63,413 nt of DNA from Pseudomonas cichorii (GTDB lineage: Bacteria > Pseudomonadota > Gammaproteobacteria > Pseudomonadales > Pseudomonadaceae), in assembly GCF_015471405.1 (NCBI RefSeq), contig NZ_BLVZ01000024.1:1-63413 (forward strand). Direction: 5' to 3'. A program made the translations under genes and the position numbers. The notes below the pieces were generated by a model. That model did no database searches. It worked only from the letters and a program-made list of their open reading frames with translations, and had not been told where the DNA came from. This document shows positions 27,333 to 36,474 of this stretch, piece by piece (position 1 is the stretch's first letter; every line of letters starts with the position of its first letter).

Positions 27333-27506
27333 GTCTTGTCTCAGCCTCGGATGGTCCGCTGGGCAGCGGTGGGAGGCAACACCGAACCAACGTTTTAGCG
27401 GTATTTCGACAAGGTCTGTGCCTTGCCTGGCGCCCCGCAAGTAGTTGTTAAATCGGCGCCTGGTCAGCATCCTAGAGAAGCCACTGGCTAATTGTCAAAT
27501 GCCATC

Positions 27507-27543
27507 AGCAAGAAAGGCCCGCCTTTCACAAGGCGAGCCCTTC
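27507..27543 (-). terminator. Hairpin downstream of doxX-like gene
   Basis: On the minus strand AAGGGCTCGCCTT and AAAGGCGGGCCTTT form a stem with one or two mismatches and a short loop, followed by CTTGCTG. It lies 20 bases past the DoxX stop. Confidence 0.65.
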
Positions 27544-27562
27544 TTGATGCGCATGCCGCTCT

Positions 27563-27997
27563 TCACTTGGCGATGGCGCGATCCACCGACAGTTTGCCCG
27601 CGCCTTCGATCAGGATTGCGATAGCGCCGCCGAGCAAGGCCAGTGCGAACTCATAGCCATTGTTGGACATGAACAGGCCATTGCCGATGTGTACCGAGAA
27701 AATCGCTACCAGCAGCAATACCGCCAGGCCCAGTGCCGCCGGGCGGGCCAGCAGGCCGATCAGCACGGCCAGGCCACCGAAGAACTCGACACTGCCCGAC
27801 AGCAGCGCCATCAGGTAGCCCGGATTCAGGCCCTGGCTTGCCATGAACTGCGCCGTACCTTCCAGACCATAGCCACCAAATGCACCGAACAGCTTCTGGC
27901 TGCCGTGAGCGATGAAGATGATACCGACGATGATGCGCAATACAGTCAGGCCATAGCCAGCGCGAGTGGAGAGTACAGATTTGATGGTTGCGTTCAT
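27563..27997 (-). CDS. DoxX family membrane protein
   Basis: 144 residues with four predicted helices. The DoxX signature lies in the first helix and loop (GLTVLRIIVGIIFIAHGSQKLFGAFGGYG-like, about 14-42). The second helix ends in GGLAVLIGLLARPAALGLAVLLL. Such inner-membrane proteins are linked to sulfur or redox stress in some bacteria, but the exact role is unknown. Monocistronic, with its own hairpin. Confidence 0.87.
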   Translation of the reverse strand: MNATIKSVLSTRAGYGLTVLRIIVGIIFIAHGSQKLFGAFGGYGLEGTAQFMASQGLNPGYLMALLSGSVEFFGGLAVLIGLLARPAALGLAVLLLVAIFSVHIGNGLFMSNNGYEFALALLGGAIAILIEGAGKLSVDRAIAK

Positions 27998-28101
27998 GGT
28001 GAGTTGTTCCGTTACTGATTAAGTGGGAGTGGCGCCATCATAATCAAATCAACCAATATGAAAATTGCAAAAAACGCTGCATAACAATCGAATTATTCGA
28101 T

Positions 28102-29529
28102 CTATCTTCTGATGACGTACTTTTCAGACCCCTCTTTCTCCAGCGCTCCCCTTTCCCGATCAAACGCCAGGTAGTACTTGTTCACGCTGTTCACGAAGCT
28201 GACTACACCAGCGCCACCCTGCTCCATGGCGATGCGCTCGGTCTGGAAGAACCACTGATTGGGATTGAGCCCGCGACGACGCGCCTCTTCACGCATGCTC
28301 TGCACCCGCTCCGGCCCAAGGTTGTAGGCCGCAAGGACAAAAGCCATGCGCTCACGCTCATTGACCCTGGGGCTGGCGAAATACTTGCTGCGGATCAACG
28401 CCATGTAACGCGCACCGGCCTGTACGTTCTTGTCCGCATTCTGGATATCGGAAACACCGACCCGCTTTGCCGCCGACGGAGTGATCTGCAACAACCCCGT
28501 GGCACCGCCACTGCCTTTGGCCTGCGGGTCCAGCTTCGACTCCTTGAAAGCCAGCGCTGCCAGGTCCAGCCAGTCCATATTCTGCGCGTCGGCATGGCGT
28601 TGCAGCATGGGCCGCAGTTTTTCCAGACGCTGAAGATTGGTGCGCACCAACGGGTTGTTGACCCGATACATGTTCTTGTAGGCCTTCTCGAAGGCCACGT
28701 CCTGATTGGCGGAAGGCTTATAGGTCTTGAGGAAGTCATCGATGCTGGCACGCAGCATGGCTGCGTCCTGGCGCACGAACCAACTGATGTCGTCATGGGT
28801 GCGCAGCGTCAGGTTTCGGTCCAGACGCAACCTGGGCATGACCCTGGCCCAGCGTTCGGCAATCGGCTGCTCCACCAGTGTCAGGGGATAGATACCCGCC
28901 TGGACCATCTCCAGTACATCTTCAACGGCAAGACTGGGATCGACCCACTCGATTCGCACCGGCGCCAGTTTGCGCAATGCCAGCTGCTGATTCACTTGAT
29001 GCAATGCTTCATCGGCCATGCTGCCAGCGGGCAGGCTCAGGGTGCGCCCTGAAAGCTGATCGACATTCTTGAAGCTGCGCCCGCCCCTGACACCTACCAG
29101 AATCAGCGGCACGTCACGGATGATCGGCTCGCCGGCATTGATACCCTTGGCGCTGGCGGTATCGAGCAGTTCACCGGGCGCGACCAGATCACCCTCGCCA
29201 CGCTGCAAGGCGGCAAGCAGTTGATTCTTGGCTTTGGGGATGACCTTGAAGGTCACTTTCTGGCCATTGCGTGAATGACCATTGAGGTATTGTTCAAACG
29301 CTTGCAGGCGTTGATATTCAATGCCGATTTCCTGCCCCTTGACGTCTCCCGAACTGTTGCGGCTTTGATTGACCAGCACCCGCAGCACTTTACTGCTGCG
29401 AATTTCCGCCAGATCCCGAACCTGGGTTTTATGCTGCGCAGCCTCCGGACCGGCCTGACGGGCAGCCGCTGACAAAGGCGACAGCGCCATGAGGCAAACG
29501 ATAGGCAAAAGCAGGGCTCGGACGGTCAT
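28102..29529 (-). CDS. MltF-like lytic transglycosylase with substrate-binding domain
   Basis: 475 residues. Signal peptide (about 1-23, LSAAARQA). An amino-acid-binding-protein-type domain (about 40-290: VLRVLVNQSRNSSGD, GEGDLVAPGELLDT) is followed by an SLT goose-type lysozyme domain (about 310-440) with catalytic E330 in FKESKLDP, then GATGLLQITPSAAKRVGV and FVLAAYNLGPERV. MltF cleaves peptidoglycan glycan strands with anhydro-product formation. E. coli MltF is 518 residues, so this is a shorter relative rather than proven MltF. Periplasmic or outer-membrane associated; no lipobox. Monocistronic, divergent from tatD. Confidence 0.87.
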   Translation of the reverse strand: MTVRALLLPIVCLMALSPLSAAARQAGPEAAQHKTQVRDLAEIRSSKVLRVLVNQSRNSSGDVKGQEIGIEYQRLQAFEQYLNGHSRNGQKVTFKVIPKAKNQLLAALQRGEGDLVAPGELLDTASAKGINAGEPIIRDVPLILVGVRGGRSFKNVDQLSGRTLSLPAGSMADEALHQVNQQLALRKLAPVRIEWVDPSLAVEDVLEMVQAGIYPLTLVEQPIAERWARVMPRLRLDRNLTLRTHDDISWFVRQDAAMLRASIDDFLKTYKPSANQDVAFEKAYKNMYRVNNPLVRTNLQRLEKLRPMLQRHADAQNMDWLDLAALAFKESKLDPQAKGSGGATGLLQITPSAAKRVGVSDIQNADKNVQAGARYMALIRSKYFASPRVNERERMAFVLAAYNLGPERVQSMREEARRRGLNPNQWFFQTERIAMEQGGAGVVSFVNSVNKYYLAFDRERGALEKEGSEKYVIRR

Positions 29530-29694
29530 TCACTCTCCGGGGAAATGCCAGAAAAGACAGAAAAAAGGGTTGTTCAAGGAAGCGCTATCACTAAAAACGT
29601 TAAACCTTTCGGCCTAACCTGCTGAATGCATTGCATTTTCTTTTTATTACCGAAGCTCTGATATCCTCGGCAGCCTTCGGCTGGAGGTAGCACC

Positions 29695-30519
29695 ATGCAA
29701 CTCATCGACATCGGCGTCAATCTCACCAACGCAAGCTTCGACTCTCAGCGACAAGCGGTCCTCGACCGGGCCTACGCTGCTGGCGTGTCGCAACTGGTCG
29801 TCACCGGCACCAGTGTCGAGGGCAGCGAACAGGCCCTGGAGCTTTGCCATGAGCTGGATGAAAGCGCCTTGCAACTCTTCAGCACCGCTGGCATTCACCC
29901 CCATTCGGCGAGCGATTGGACACAGGACACCGAACAAAAGTTGCTGGCCCTGCTCAAGGAATCTCGCGTGCGGGCAGTCGGTGAATGCGGGCTGGATTTC
30001 AACAGGGACTTCTCGCCTCGTCCCCAGCAGGAAAAGGTTCTTGAGGCCCATCTGGCCATGGCGGTGCAGTTGCAACTGCCCGTGTTCCTGCATGAGCGTG
30101 ATGCCAGCCAGCGTCTGCTGGAAATCCTGCGCGACTACCGTGATCGCCTGCCTGCGGCAGTGGTTCACTGCTTTACCGGCGAGCAACGCGCACTGTTCAG
30201 TTATCTGGATATGGACCTGCACATCGGCATCACCGGCTGGATCTGTGACGAACGTCGTGGCACCCATCTGCATCCACTGGTCCACAATATTCCTCGTGGT
30301 CGCCTGATGCTGGAAAGCGATGCGCCTTACCTGCTGCCGCGCAGCCTGCGGCCCAAACCGAAAAACGGTCGCAACGAACCGGCCTATCTGCCCGAAGTCC
30401 TGCGGGAAGTGGCTTTGCACCGCAACGAGAGTCAGGATGACCTCGCCAGCCATACCACAGCCTGTGCGCGTAATTTCTTTCGCTTGCCCGATTTCGAGGC
30501 TTCAGTGAAAGAAATGTGA
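29695..30519 (+). CDS. tatD: TatD family metal-dependent deoxyribonuclease
   Basis: 274 residues. The N-terminus MQLIDIGVNLTNASF matches the true TatD subgroup, where the usual His-x-His motif is replaced by DIGVNLT. Metal ligands appear in GIHPHSA, GECGLDFNRDFS, VHCFTGE and ESDAPYLLP, and TGWICDERRG is a TatD-specific stretch. 3'-5' DNA exonuclease with possible roles in DNA repair and fragmentation; despite the name not part of Tat export. GGAGG lies about eight bases before the ATG. Short gap to the next chemoreceptor. Confidence 0.93.
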   Translation: MQLIDIGVNLTNASFDSQRQAVLDRAYAAGVSQLVVTGTSVEGSEQALELCHELDESALQLFSTAGIHPHSASDWTQDTEQKLLALLKESRVRAVGECGLDFNRDFSPRPQQEKVLEAHLAMAVQLQLPVFLHERDASQRLLEILRDYRDRLPAAVVHCFTGEQRALFSYLDMDLHIGITGWICDERRGTHLHPLVHNIPRGRLMLESDAPYLLPRSLRPKPKNGRNEPAYLPEVLREVALHRNESQDDLASHTTACARNFFRLPDFEASVKEM

Positions 30520-30617
30520 TGTTACCTTGACCCGCATCAACTGTTTGTTTAATGGCTAAGGCATCGTGATGGCACCTTGCTGCACATCTCTAACGATCAA
30601 CCAAAAGAAGACCACTT

Positions 30618-32093
30618 ATGGGCTCATTGCTTAGCAACCTCTCACTGAAGTACAAGTTCTGGGCCGTTAACGCGGTCGCTTTCATCACCACCCTGCTCTT
30701 GGTGGTGTACGCCGTCGAGCTGGAGCAACAGGCTCGGCAGGAAACCGCCAAAGACGCCGCCCAGGCGCAGGCCCGCCTGATTGCCGCATGGCCCGCCGCG
30801 CAGCCTTTGCCCTCCTCCGTCAATACCCTGGTCTACGCGCAGGGCCAGACACCCAGCCTGAAAAACCTGCCATTGCCCGAGCTGAGCAATGCAACGGATT
30901 GGGTCACGCTGGACAAACAGGCAGGCGAACAGTCCGTGATCGGCGCACAGGTCGTCAGCCGCGCCGACGGTCAGCGCATCGCCGTACTGGCCGTTGCACC
31001 TACTGCCGTGCAGGTGCTCAAGGATCGCTTTGCCAACTACGCCATCGCGGTATTCGTGCTGATGATTGCGATGCTCTGCGCTTCGCAATTGCTGATTCGC
31101 TTCATCCTCACCCAGCTCAACACCCTCAAGGATGTGATGCTGCATGTGGAGAAAAGCGGCGACCTGTCTGCCCGCGTCCCCAATGGCAGCGACGATGAAG
31201 TGGGCCAGATGGCCAAGGCCTTCAATGCCATGCAGGCGGGCTATCAGCGAGTGGTCAATACCGTTTCGCAGACTGCCACACGTCTGGATGAAGGCGCAGC
31301 TCACCTGGCTTCCGGCATGAAGGATGTGCGCCACGGCATGCTCGGCCAGCAAAGCGAAACCGATCAGGTCGCCACGGCGATCAATGAAATGACCGCCACG
31401 GTCCATCACATTGCCCAGCACGCCAGCACCACACGGGATCAGTCCCAGACCGCAGACAATCTTGCCGGTGGTGGCAAGGCCGTGGTCGATCGTGTTCAGG
31501 TTTCCATTGCCGGGTTGTCCAGCGGTGTGCAGCAGACCGCTCAAATGATCCAGCGCCTGGCCGAAGACAGCCAGAAGATCAATGGCGTGGTCAACGTGAT
31601 CCACAGCATTGCCGAACAGACCAACCTGCTGGCACTAAACGCGGCCATCGAAGCTGCACGCGCCGGGGAAATGGGTCGCGGTTTCGCGGTGGTTGCCGAC
31701 GAAGTTCGCAACCTGGCCAAGCGTGTGCAGACCTCCACCGACGAAATCACCAGCATGGTTTCAGATCTGCAAGCCGGAACCCGCGATGCCGTGGACTTCA
31801 TGCAGGACAGTTCCTACAAGGCCGACGAATGCGTGCAGCAAGCCCAGGAAGCCGGTGAAGCGCTGGCCGCCATTGCCGGCGCCGTGGCGCAGATGCGCGA
31901 AAGCAATACCCAGATTGCCGTCGCAGCCCAGCAACAAAGCCAGGTGGCCGAAGAAATGAATCGCGCAGTGGTCAGTATTCGCGATGTCACCGAACGCACC
32001 GTCACCCAGACCGTGGACTCGGCTTCCACCAGTGACGATCTGGCCACTCTGGCAGGTGAACTGAGCAAGGCCATCGGCCAACTCAAGCTGTAA
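30618..32093 (+). CDS. Methyl-accepting chemotaxis protein with small periplasmic domain
   Basis: 491 residues. TM1 about 13-33, a short periplasmic domain (about 34-140), TM2 about 141-163, HAMP (QLNTLKDVMLHVEKSGDLSARV-like), then the MCP domain. The tip reads IAEQTNLLALNAAIEAARAGEMGRGFAVVADEVR. No terminal pentapeptide. The periplasmic domain has no His/Cys metal pattern; ligand unknown. It follows tatD by about 100 bases, with its own hairpin after the stop. The signalling half is close to that of the receptor at 24611-26644, but the sensor halves differ. Confidence 0.9.
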   Translation: MGSLLSNLSLKYKFWAVNAVAFITTLLLVVYAVELEQQARQETAKDAAQAQARLIAAWPAAQPLPSSVNTLVYAQGQTPSLKNLPLPELSNATDWVTLDKQAGEQSVIGAQVVSRADGQRIAVLAVAPTAVQVLKDRFANYAIAVFVLMIAMLCASQLLIRFILTQLNTLKDVMLHVEKSGDLSARVPNGSDDEVGQMAKAFNAMQAGYQRVVNTVSQTATRLDEGAAHLASGMKDVRHGMLGQQSETDQVATAINEMTATVHHIAQHASTTRDQSQTADNLAGGGKAVVDRVQVSIAGLSSGVQQTAQMIQRLAEDSQKINGVVNVIHSIAEQTNLLALNAAIEAARAGEMGRGFAVVADEVRNLAKRVQTSTDEITSMVSDLQAGTRDAVDFMQDSSYKADECVQQAQEAGEALAAIAGAVAQMRESNTQIAVAAQQQSQVAEEMNRAVVSIRDVTERTVTQTVDSASTSDDLATLAGELSKAIGQLKL

Positions 32094-32114
32094 AGGCCTA
32101 TCGGACCGATAGTC

Positions 32115-32147
32115 AGGCTTGGCTCGCGGACAAACGGAGCCAAGCCT
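32115..32147 (+). terminator. Terminator after the second chemoreceptor
   Basis: Perfect 11-bp stem AGGCTTGGCTC / GAGCCAAGCCT with an 11-base loop, followed by ATTCTTC, 22 bases past the stop. Confidence 0.75.
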
Positions 32148-32188
32148 ATTCTTCACACATTGAAATATGTATTGAAGAGGACAGCAGT

Positions 32189-32551
32189 ATGGGCAAGCGA
32201 CTCCCCAATCTCCCCACCTGGCAGTGGCGTGGCTATGCCGACAACCATCAGCACCCGGCCAATCTTGTCCTGCACCTGATTGCCGTCCCGCTGTTTATCC
32301 TCGCGGTTCTGTTACTGCTCGATGGCATCTTCTCGCTGAGCTTTTCCTCGATTGCCATCGGCATCATCGGCCTGATCGCAGCACTGGGCTTCCAGCGTCA
32401 CGGCCACTCGCTGGAAGCTCAGGCACCCGAGCCCTTCAGCGACAGGAACGATGCAGTAAAACGTCTGCTGACCGAACAGTTCGTGACCTTCCCCCGCTTT
32501 GTTCTGAGTGGCGGATGGTGGCGCGCCTGGAAGCAAAGGCATCGCAAGTAA
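32189..32551 (+). CDS. Mpo1/DUF962-like small membrane protein
   Basis: 120 residues. Two hydrophobic helices (about 28-50 and 52-68) sit between short soluble ends. Conserved-looking histidines occur in YADNHQHPANLVLHLIAVPL and in RHGHSLEA, resembling the H-x-G-H-S pattern of yeast Mpo1, a 2-hydroxy fatty acid dioxygenase family. The similarity is partial, so function is only suggested. It stands between a chemoreceptor and a convergent thioesterase. Confidence 0.68.
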   Translation: MGKRLPNLPTWQWRGYADNHQHPANLVLHLIAVPLFILAVLLLLDGIFSLSFSSIAIGIIGLIAALGFQRHGHSLEAQAPEPFSDRNDAVKRLLTEQFVTFPRFVLSGGWWRAWKQRHRK

Positions 32552-32571
32552 TTCCTGCGCACCTCCAGGGC

Positions 32572-33375
32572 TTAGCCAAAAACCGTCACAGTCTGTCGGC
32601 TGATAGCCACCAACTCACCATCAGGTGCCCACAGCATCGCAGCGGTATGGCCATAACCATCGCGGGCATGCTCGATCACTGCACGGTAGCTGCACCAGTC
32701 GAGTGTGTTCAAGGCGGGTTGTGGCTGGACGAACTCGATGGTCCAGGTCAATGAGCTGCCGGGTGCGGGTTTGCTCAAGTGCGGCAAGAGAGCAGGCGGC
32801 CAGGTATCGACCATTCCCAGAATATGCGCATGCGTCAGCGGCTCGGATTCGCCATCAACGCGAAAACGTACGTAACCGCCAATGGCTGGCGACTTTGTAT
32901 TGCTGAACGGCAAACCACCCAATGCCCAGCGTAACTCCATGAAGCGCAGATACTCAGGCATCATGCCACTGATGAAAGGCAGCGCCGGGCAATGCTCCAA
33001 TGACTTGAGTTCAGGGGCCGGATCGGCCTCGACCGCAATCACCGACTCACGCGGGGCACCAAAACTGCCCTGCATCAGGGTCATCACCTGCCCGTTCTGC
33101 ACCGCTCGCCCCAGCACCTGGCTGACCGCCTTGCCCTCACGCAATATCTCCACCTCGAAAGAGATCGGAATCTCTGGCTCGGCTGGCCCGACAAAGGTGA
33201 TCGCCAGGGAACGTACCGGTCTGTCCTGTGGAACGCGGGCGCTCATGGCTTCGTATTGCAAGGCTGCCATCAGCCCGCCAAAACAGGCACGCCCCTGGGA
33301 CCATTGAGCCGGGATGGTGACAGACTGTGGGTTGTCGCGAACCGCGTTGAGCAGGTCAGAAAAATTCATGGGCAC
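32572..33375 (-). CDS. Acyl-CoA thioesterase, double-hotdog (TesB-like) family
   Basis: 267 residues. N-terminal hotdog: WSQGRACFGGLMAALQYEAM, VRSLAITFVGPAEPEIPISFEVEILREGKAVSQV-like, VMTLMQGSFGAPRES. The C-terminal hotdog has PLTHAHILGMVDTWPPALLPHL and SLTWTIEFVQP. This double-hotdog layout is that of TesB-like thioesterases. Cytoplasmic; substrate chain length unknown. It converges on the small Mpo1-like gene and its stop is only 20 bases away. Confidence 0.83.
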   Translation of the reverse strand: MPMNFSDLLNAVRDNPQSVTIPAQWSQGRACFGGLMAALQYEAMSARVPQDRPVRSLAITFVGPAEPEIPISFEVEILREGKAVSQVLGRAVQNGQVMTLMQGSFGAPRESVIAVEADPAPELKSLEHCPALPFISGMMPEYLRFMELRWALGGLPFSNTKSPAIGGYVRFRVDGESEPLTHAHILGMVDTWPPALLPHLSKPAPGSSLTWTIEFVQPQPALNTLDWCSYRAVIEHARDGYGHTAAMLWAPDGELVAISRQTVTVFG

Positions 33376-33482
33376 CCCGGTGTAGGAAAAAGCTGACTGA
33401 ACAGGATCTTAACGACCCCGTCGCCTGCTGACATACGCCGTATCGGCCATATTTGCGGCCTGAATGACACAGATACCCAGAA

Positions 33483-34244
33483 TCAGAAACAATCTTTGGC
33501 CAACCGCTCCAATGCCACTTCGGCTTTACGCTCGGCCCGTACGATACCGATCTGCCAACCTGCAATGCAGGGCGCCAGATCCGCTTCTTGTCCGGCCTGC
33601 GCCAGCCACTGCAAATGATCGTGCCAGTTACCCAGTTCGCTCTGGGCAGCCTTGAGCCTGGCTTGCAACTTTTTGGGCTGATGGCTGAGTTGCGGATAAG
33701 CCTCGGCGGCGTAACGCACGCGCTTGATGAGCAAACGCAGATCGTGACGGTCATGGCCCGGATCAGCCATGGCAACGCGCAGCTTGTGCCATTGCTTGTC
33801 CATGCGTTTCTCGATGGTCTTGCGCAGGTCACCCAAACCACCCTGACGCTCCTGCATGCGCAGCATGGCCGGGAACTGATCGAGCATGGTGAGCAACCGG
33901 ATCAACTCCGCAGACCTCGCCACCTTCGGGCAGGCCTTTTCCAGATATTCATCGCGCTTGCTGGCCGCTTCGCTCAAGCCTTTTTTCGCAAGAAACGCAG
34001 CCAGTACCTGCATGTCGCGCAAGGGCGTCGTCAACTGGCCAACCGCCTTTGCCGCCTCCTCCAGCGGCTCGACACTCGACAGCTCGCGCAACGGACGCAA
34101 CACACTGCGCAGACGACGTACCGTGGTGCGCAGGTCGTGCAGCGCTTCACTGTCGGTGGATACCGCCACACGTGCCTGGCACGCAATCAACTTGACGTCC
34201 AGCGCAATGACTTCGGCGATCAGATGATTCACCATCGACGACAT
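33483..34244 (-). CDS. CHAD domain protein
   Basis: 253 residues, a single CHAD domain: all-helical with conserved basic and histidine residues (ALHDLRTTVRRLRSVLRPLRE near the N-terminus, HDLRLLIKRVRYAAEAY in the second half). CHAD domains bind inorganic polyphosphate through these basic faces. No signal peptide and no fused CYTH phosphatase domain. Upstream DNA holds the MITE-like element at 34279-34472. Confidence 0.87.
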   Translation of the reverse strand: MSSMVNHLIAEVIALDVKLIACQARVAVSTDSEALHDLRTTVRRLRSVLRPLRELSSVEPLEEAAKAVGQLTTPLRDMQVLAAFLAKKGLSEAASKRDEYLEKACPKVARSAELIRLLTMLDQFPAMLRMQERQGGLGDLRKTIEKRMDKQWHKLRVAMADPGHDRHDLRLLIKRVRYAAEAYPQLSHQPKKLQARLKAAQSELGNWHDHLQWLAQAGQEADLAPCIAGWQIGIVRAERKAEVALERLAKDCF

Positions 34245-34278
34245 GCCTACCCCCTCTGAAAAAACGGTTTATGAATGA

Positions 34279-34472
34279 TTAATGCCGATCAGCCAAGGCA
34301 TACCTGTGACTTGTGCAGACTTTATGGGAGGGGCCTTGGCCGCAACGACCTGCTTACAGACAACACATTTTCAGCGCCTGAAACCGGGCTGTCGCGGCCA
34401 AGACCCCTACCACGGATTGTGACCCCAGCCACCCGTTTTTTTGAAATCAGCCTCTTGACTGATCGGCATCAG
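34279..34472. mobile_element. MITE-like element, about 194 bp, with flanking direct repeats
   Basis: Perfect 11-bp inverted ends ATGCCGATCAG (34282-34292) and CTGATCGGCAT (34459-34469) bound a non-coding segment. Directly outside it lies the same 11-mer TTTATGAATGA on both sides (34268-34278 and 34473-34483), as a target-site duplication would appear. Inner inverted stretches GGGGCCTTGGCCGC and GCGGCCAAGACCCC strengthen the hairpin. No transposase inside. A half-relative is at 48231-48280. The right-hand copy of the 11-mer forms the stop-codon region of the TgpA gene. Confidence 0.62.
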
Positions 34473-34473
34473 T

Positions 34474-36474
34474 TTATGAATGACTGCCCTTCACGGGCGC
34501 CAGACGCCATGGCAAACGACGGCGCAATTGCTTGAGGCACCGACGCAGCTCGCTCAGCGACGCCCCGCTTGCGCCATATCGCTGAGCCTGAAACTCTGCA
34601 ACGAATGCTTCGATGGCATCGGCATGACGAGGAAAAAACAGCACGGCACGACGACAGAATGCCTCGGCGCCCTCGCCCGGCAGACGGTGTAACCCATGGC
34701 GCCCCAGCAAACGCTCGAACGCCTTGAACAGACGAAGCTGCGAATCGCTTTCCCGCTGCCAGGGTTTGAACAGCCACAAGGCTATCAGTGCCAGAACCCC
34801 CAGCACACCCCCTACGAAAACCGGCACCTGAAAACCCGAGAACCAGCGGCCCAGCACCTGCAATTGCTGCTGTCCCTGATAACCCAGCACCCAGCGTTGC
34901 CAGCCGTAATTGAGGTTGTCCCAGCTCAGGCGCAATGAGTTGATCCAGGCCACGTCCCGATAACGCAACGCCGACATGGGCGAGTCCTGCAGAAATGCTT
35001 CATCGGCGGCCAATGCCTGCTCCAGTCCCTGTTCGATACGCTCGGGCGCCACGGCAGCGGTCGGGTCGACACTGCGCCAGCCGACATCCGGCTGCCAGTA
35101 CTCGACCCAGGCGTGGGCATCGAACTGGCGCACGGTCAGGTATTGTCCATCCGGGTTCAATTCACCGCCCTGATAACCCGCCACTACGCGCGCCGGAATC
35201 CCCGCCGCCCGCAACACAAAGGTCATGGCTCCAGCGTAATGACCGCAGAACCCCCGCCTGCTGACGAACAGGAAATCATCGATACTGTCCAGGCCCAGAG
35301 GCGCTGGCTTGAGGGTGTAATGAAAAGACTCTTCGCGAAAATACCGCTGCATGGCCTCGACCAATGCATCGGGCTTGGGGTAGCGGCGCAACAGATCCCT
35401 GGCCCACTGCCTGGCCTGATCATTGCCCTTGGCGGGCAGTTGCAGGTCCTGACGCTGAATGTTCTCGCTCAATTGCGCATCACGAACCGACAGTGGCCAT
35501 GAGGTCACCGCGAACATCAAGGCCTGATCGACCGGACGTCTGCGCTGCAAACGAAAATCGCTCATCTGGCGCACCTCGGCCAGATTCGTTTCGCCGACAT
35601 CAAGGCTTGGCAGCCACGGACGCCCGCTAGGCTCCATGACGATGCTGTAGGTCAACGCATCGCCGCGCTTTTGCCACTGAGGAATCTGGATCGTCTGGGC
35701 TCGCAACGATTGCGACCAGCGACGGCCATCGAACTGTTCAAGGGTCAGGCTGCGCCAGTACAACTGATTGCGCGCCGGCACCGGCCCTTTGAAACTGGCA
35801 CGAAACACCAGGGCTGGCGACTTGCTCAGCTCGGTCAGATCACCCGGCGACATGCTGTCCGACAAGCCGGTAACCCCTTTGTTGCTTGGCTGCGGCAGCG
35901 CCCACAACGGGTCAAGACGCGGGAAGAACAAAAACAGCAGCAACATCAGAGGCAAGGCCTGGGCTATCAACTTGAAGCTCAGCTTCAGGCTGTTGACGGG
36001 CTTGCTGGCCAGATCCGACTGCTGCAAGCCGATCAGCGCCGCCAGCAATGCTGTAATCGGCAACAGGCTGAACAGTGCCCAAAGCAGGTTGTCCTCAAAC
36101 AGATAACCCACCACCACACAAAAGAACCCCAGAAAGATCAGGACCAGTGCATCGCGACGGGTCTGGACTTCAAGCATCTTCAGCACGAATGCAGCAATCA
36201 GCAGCGCCGCCCCCGCATCGAGCCCCACCAGGCTGCCACGCGCCAGATACACGCCTGCGGCCGTACCGACCAACAGGCCCGATTTGACCCAGTTACCCGG
36301 CATGCGGGCTCGCATACGCATGACCTGGACGCGCCATGCCATGCACCCCAGCCACAACAGGATGATGGATACCGGCAGATGAGTGATGAACGGCAGAATG
36401 ACCAGGGCCTGGGCCAGTAACAACCAGATCAGGCCGGGACGCGGGACAGGTTGCCCGAGGCTGATGCTGTTCAT
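34474..36474 (-). CDS. TgpA-type membrane transglutaminase
   Basis: 666 residues from the ATG ending at 36474, which overlaps the stop of the upstream DUF58 gene by four bases (ATGA). A longer open frame to 36666 runs through that gene and is rejected. About six helices at the N-terminus (15-200) are followed by a periplasmic transglutaminase domain. The Cys-His-Asp triad is C410 in RRGFCGHYAG, H454 in DAHAWVEYW and D470 in SVDPTAA. A further helix lies near residue 555 (VFVGGVLGVLALIALWLF). TgpA is an important envelope protein in P. aeruginosa. Third gene of the MoxR-DUF58-TgpA operon. Confidence 0.9.
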   Translation of the reverse strand: MNSISLGQPVPRPGLIWLLLAQALVILPFITHLPVSIILLWLGCMAWRVQVMRMRARMPGNWVKSGLLVGTAAGVYLARGSLVGLDAGAALLIAAFVLKMLEVQTRRDALVLIFLGFFCVVVGYLFEDNLLWALFSLLPITALLAALIGLQQSDLASKPVNSLKLSFKLIAQALPLMLLLFLFFPRLDPLWALPQPSNKGVTGLSDSMSPGDLTELSKSPALVFRASFKGPVPARNQLYWRSLTLEQFDGRRWSQSLRAQTIQIPQWQKRGDALTYSIVMEPSGRPWLPSLDVGETNLAEVRQMSDFRLQRRRPVDQALMFAVTSWPLSVRDAQLSENIQRQDLQLPAKGNDQARQWARDLLRRYPKPDALVEAMQRYFREESFHYTLKPAPLGLDSIDDFLFVSRRGFCGHYAGAMTFVLRAAGIPARVVAGYQGGELNPDGQYLTVRQFDAHAWVEYWQPDVGWRSVDPTAAVAPERIEQGLEQALAADEAFLQDSPMSALRYRDVAWINSLRLSWDNLNYGWQRWVLGYQGQQQLQVLGRWFSGFQVPVFVGGVLGVLALIALWLFKPWQRESDSQLRLFKAFERLLGRHGLHRLPGEGAEAFCRRAVLFFPRHADAIEAFVAEFQAQRYGASGASLSELRRCLKQLRRRLPWRLAPVKGSHS

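Noticed and set aside
30570..30583. Sigma-54-like TGGCAC..TGC upstream of the second chemoreceptor
   Set aside because: The distance between the GG and GC elements is one base too short for a -24/-12 promoter.
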